From NCBI GenBank assembly GCA_002371625.1, contig DFFV01000069.1, positions 1 through 16,447 on the forward strand: a stretch of DNA of 16,447 nucleotides, written 5' to 3'. Made by a program: the position numbers and the translations under genes. Positions 14,930 to 16,447 of the stretch are shown one piece after another. How positions within the stretch are numbered: position 1 is the stretch's first letter; every line of letters begins with the position of its first letter. The notes under the pieces are model-generated. The model was not told the origin of the DNA and searched no databases. It saw only the letters and a list, made by a program, of their open reading frames with translations. This DNA is from Ruminococcus sp. UBA3767. Lineage in GTDB: Bacteria; Bacillota; Clostridia; Oscillospirales; Ruminococcaceae.

Positions 14930-14964
14930 CCGCAGGTTTATTATCGCCTGCGGTTTTTATTTTT
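14930..14964 (+). terminator. Terminator after tRNA-Leu
   Basis: CCGCAGG (14930-14936) pairs with CCTGCGG (14947-14953), followed by TTTTT-A-TTTTT (14954-14964). It lies six bases past the CCA. Confidence 0.93.
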
Positions 14965-14984
14965 CTTCGCACGGCTACAAGCAC

Positions 14985-15019
14985 AAAAGCTCTTGATACG
15001 GTGTATCAGGAGCTTTTTT
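14985..15019. terminator. Second terminator, probably for the ABC ATPase gene
   Basis: AAAAGCTCTTGATAC (14985-14999) and GTATCAGGAGCTTTT (15003-15017) form a 15-bp stem with one G-T wobble and a GGT loop. T-runs are available on both strands (15014-15019 on +; the A-run at 14985-14988 on -). It lies between the tRNA and the stop of the - strand ABC gene, so it can stop both. Confidence 0.85.
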
Positions 15020-15029
15020 ACATATTCTT

Positions 15030-15731
15030 TTACCACTCTATCTCGTCGATGTCAACAGGTTTATCGTTAAGCTCGACTGCCTTGATCTTTCCTGATTTTA
15101 CCGAGATAGTTCTGTCGGCTATCGGCTTGATAGCGGAGTTATGGGTTATTATCACAACGGTCACGCCGTGCTCACGGGAGAGCGTCTGAAGCAGCTTGAG
15201 AATGGATTTTCCCGTTACATAATCAAGTGCACCTGTCGGTTCATCGCAAAGCAGCAGCTTGGGGTTTTTGGCGATAGCACGGGCAATGGAAACTCTCTGC
15301 TGTTCGCCGCCGGAAAGCTGTGAGGGGAAATTATTCATTCTCTCCTCAAGTCCCACGCTGATAAGCGCCTGCTCTGCGTCCATAACATCGGTGCATATCT
15401 GCGTTGCAAGCTCGACGTTTTCCTTTGCGGTGAGGTTGTTTATCAGATTGTAGAACTGGAACACGAAACCCACGTCGTTACGGCGAAAAGTAGTGAGCTT
15501 CTTTTTCGGGAAGCCTGCGATATTCTGCCCGTCGATGATTATATCACCGCTTGTGCAGGTATCCATTCCGCCCAACAGGTTGAGTATAGTTGTCTTTCCT
15601 GCGCCTGATGCGCCGACGATAACGCAAAGCTCGCCTTTTTCTATCTCAAAGCTGACATGGTCATTGGCGAGTATCGTAGTTTCGCCCATTTTGTATTCTT
15701 TTACAACGTCTTTGAATTCGATGTAGCTCAT
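15030..15731 (-). CDS. ABC transporter ATP-binding protein, LolD/MacB type
   Basis: A 233-residue ABC ATPase complete in all motifs: Walker [10 protein letters not shown] (40-48), Q-loop Q92, signature LSGGE (139-143), Walker B LLLCDE (159-164), and H-loop H197 (ITHN). The sequence around these motifs is closest, by eye, to the LolD/MacB/FtsE-like exporters that pair with FtsX-type permeases. The start at 15731 has AGGAG upstream and overlaps the stop of the upstream membrane gene by ATGA; the frame runs open further upstream but that is inside the neighbour. No FtsX-type permease is in the window; the only membrane partner in reach is the upstream four-helix protein. Substrate unknown. Confidence 0.93.
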   Translation of the reverse strand: MSYIEFKDVVKEYKMGETTILANDHVSFEIEKGELCVIVGASGAGKTTILNLLGGMDTCTSGDIIIDGQNIAGFPKKKLTTFRRNDVGFVFQFYNLINNLTAKENVELATQICTDVMDAEQALISVGLEERMNNFPSQLSGGEQQRVSIARAIAKNPKLLLCDEPTGALDYVTGKSILKLLQTLSREHGVTVVIITHNSAIKPIADRTISVKSGKIKAVELNDKPVDIDEIEW

Positions 15732-16231
15732 TTTTTCTCCTGTTTTCTCATTTTGTGTTTTCTTATTTCGTCCGCCGTAATTGTGGCGAACAGCGGCAAA
15801 GCAAGGGTAAGACATATTGTGATATTTCGGTTTACGATGAAATGCCAGCGTGACTGGTGTATAACGTGAAATGACCAGAACGACCAGAACACCGCCCAGC
15901 TCAGTTTGAGCATATCACACAGAAATCTTATTACAATGCGTATGCCCTCGGTCTCGCTCTCTTTGTACTTGCCGCCGACCTTTTTTATTTTGCTTGCGGC
16001 AAATGAGAGCAGGCTGAATATGACGAACAGCCCATACCCTGCAAAGAACGGGTAGAACGCCATTATTTTATTCTCGGTGTATATGTCGAAATTGCCGTCC
16101 ATGCCGTAATGCATACCGAATATATTTGGCAAGCCTGACAGCGTACATAGAGTCCACACAAGAAATATTGTCAGCAGGACGAGTGCAAGCGCATTTGAGG
16201 CGATATGAATTTTTTTGAACAGTTTTATCAG
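15728..16231 (-). CDS. Four-helix membrane protein coupled to the ABC ATPase, unclear start
   Basis: Not recognised. The product has about four hydrophobic helices (in the ALALVLLTIFLVWTL, FYPFFAGYGLFVIF, WAVFWSFWSFHVI and ICLTLALPLFATI segments) and a lysine-rich C-terminus, so it is an inner-membrane protein of about 165 residues. Its stop overlaps the ABC ATPase start by ATGA, so it may be the membrane half of the transporter, though it does not look like an FtsX permease. The frame is open up to a GTG at 16309, but that codon is in the loop of the tuf terminator, and a promoter lies between. Downstream of the promoter there is a GGGGGG site (16235-16240) but no ATG, GTG or TTG at normal spacing. 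Candidates are CTG 16231, ATA 16228 or CTG 16222; I give the outermost. Confidence 0.6.
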   Translation of the reverse strand: MIKLFKKIHIASNALALVLLTIFLVWTLCTLSGLPNIFGMHYGMDGNFDIYTENKIMAFYPFFAGYGLFVIFSLLSFAASKIKKVGGKYKESETEGIRIVIRFLCDMLKLSWAVFWSFWSFHVIHQSRWHFIVNRNITICLTLALPLFATITADEIRKHKMRKQEKK

Positions 16232-16258
16232 TATCCCCCCTATAATCTGTATGAAAAT

Positions 16259-16288
16259 ATTATACCCCACTGCAAGTACATTTGTCAA
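16259..16288 (-). promoter_or_regulatory. Consensus promoter for the membrane protein/ABC operon
   Basis: On the - strand TTGACA (16288-16283) and TATAAT (16264-16259), both perfect, are 18 bases apart. It follows the tuf terminator T-run by a few bases. The start is expected near 16252. Confidence 0.87.
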
Positions 16289-16291
16289 CAC

Positions 16292-16324
16292 AAAAAGGGA
16301 GCTGTCCACTCGGACAACTCCCTT
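16292..16324 (-). terminator. Terminator after tuf
   Basis: On the - strand AAGGGAGTTGTCC (16324-16312) pairs with GGACAGCTCCCTT (16307-16295) over 13 bp with one wobble and a GAGT loop, followed by TTTTT (16296-16292). It lies about 31 bases after the tuf stop. Confidence 0.92.
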
Positions 16325-16355
16325 GAATCACATATTTGGCTTATTTAAGCGAAAA

Positions 16356-16447
16356 TTACTTGTTGATCTTAGTAACAACGCCTGAACCAACTGTTCTACC
16401 ACCCTCACGGATAGCGAATCTCAGACCCTCTTCGATAGCGATAGGAG
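16356..16447 (-). CDS. tuf: Elongation factor Tu, C-terminal end only
   Basis: Only the last 29 residues are in the window; the gene continues past the right edge. The - strand reads LRFAIREGGRTVGSGVVTKI, the invariant EF-Tu C-terminus, followed by NK and a TAA at 16358-16356. EF-Tu brings aminoacyl-tRNA to the ribosome. It ends in its own strong terminator. Confidence 0.95.
   Translation of the reverse strand, partial: PIAIEEGLRFAIREGGRTVGSGVVTKINK

Noticed and set aside
14677..14996. Short open frames across the tRNA-Leu region
   Set aside because: They run through the tRNA, its promoter and its terminator and have no coding features.
16232..16309. N-terminal part of the membrane protein starting at GTG 16309
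   Set aside because: The codon is in the loop of the tuf terminator and the next codons are a perfect promoter; it has no ribosome binding site.

Overview
The window looks like a chromosomal, mostly housekeeping segment from a low-to-mid GC Firmicute, most likely a Ruminococcus-type member of the Clostridia. This rests on strong AGGAGG-type ribosome binding sites, TTG/GTG starts, TTGACA/TATAAT promoters, the long single-chain PurL, an Lrp-aminotransferase-ispE cluster, and the SRP RNA-dnaX-ybaB-recR order. The species call is inference. I saw no transposase, phage, plasmid or CRISPR signal.

Left part (1-8002, + strand): a purL fragment cut by the window edge, a small DUF1294 membrane protein, then an Lrp/AsnC regulator, a class I/II aminotransferase, ispE and a zinc-ribbon single-pass membrane protein. 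The last four are tightly packed or overlapping and end in a clear terminator at 7062-7089. A PflX-like radical SAM gene follows, with its ribosome binding site flush against that terminator.

Middle part (8003-10470, + strand): an HD-domain phosphohydrolase with its own consensus promoter and a leader hairpin. Next is a CPBP-type membrane protein that has lost its protease residues, translationally coupled to tadA. A bidirectional terminator closes the block.

Right part, mainly - strand: recR, ybaB and dnaX are transcribed leftwards behind a small SRP RNA (13072-13205) with a strong promoter. The closing helix of the SRP RNA runs straight into a U-tract and then into the dnaX ribosome binding site. 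Further right is a two-gene unit: a CheY-like receiver and a CheX-like protein. The CheX-like protein carries four N-terminal repeats with an exact 29-residue period matching the MshEN cyclic-di-GMP-binding motif spacing. Diverging from it is tRNA-Leu(CAA) on the + strand with a perfect promoter and terminator. The window ends with an ABC ATPase, a four-helix membrane protein whose apparent N-terminus is really a terminator plus promoter, and the 3' end of tuf.

The observations most worth following are the receiver/CheX protein with MshEN-like repeats, the SRP RNA-terminator-dnaX junction, the degenerate CPBP protein, and the membrane gene with no ordinary start codon. All calls were made by eye. 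No alignment, folding or database search was run.
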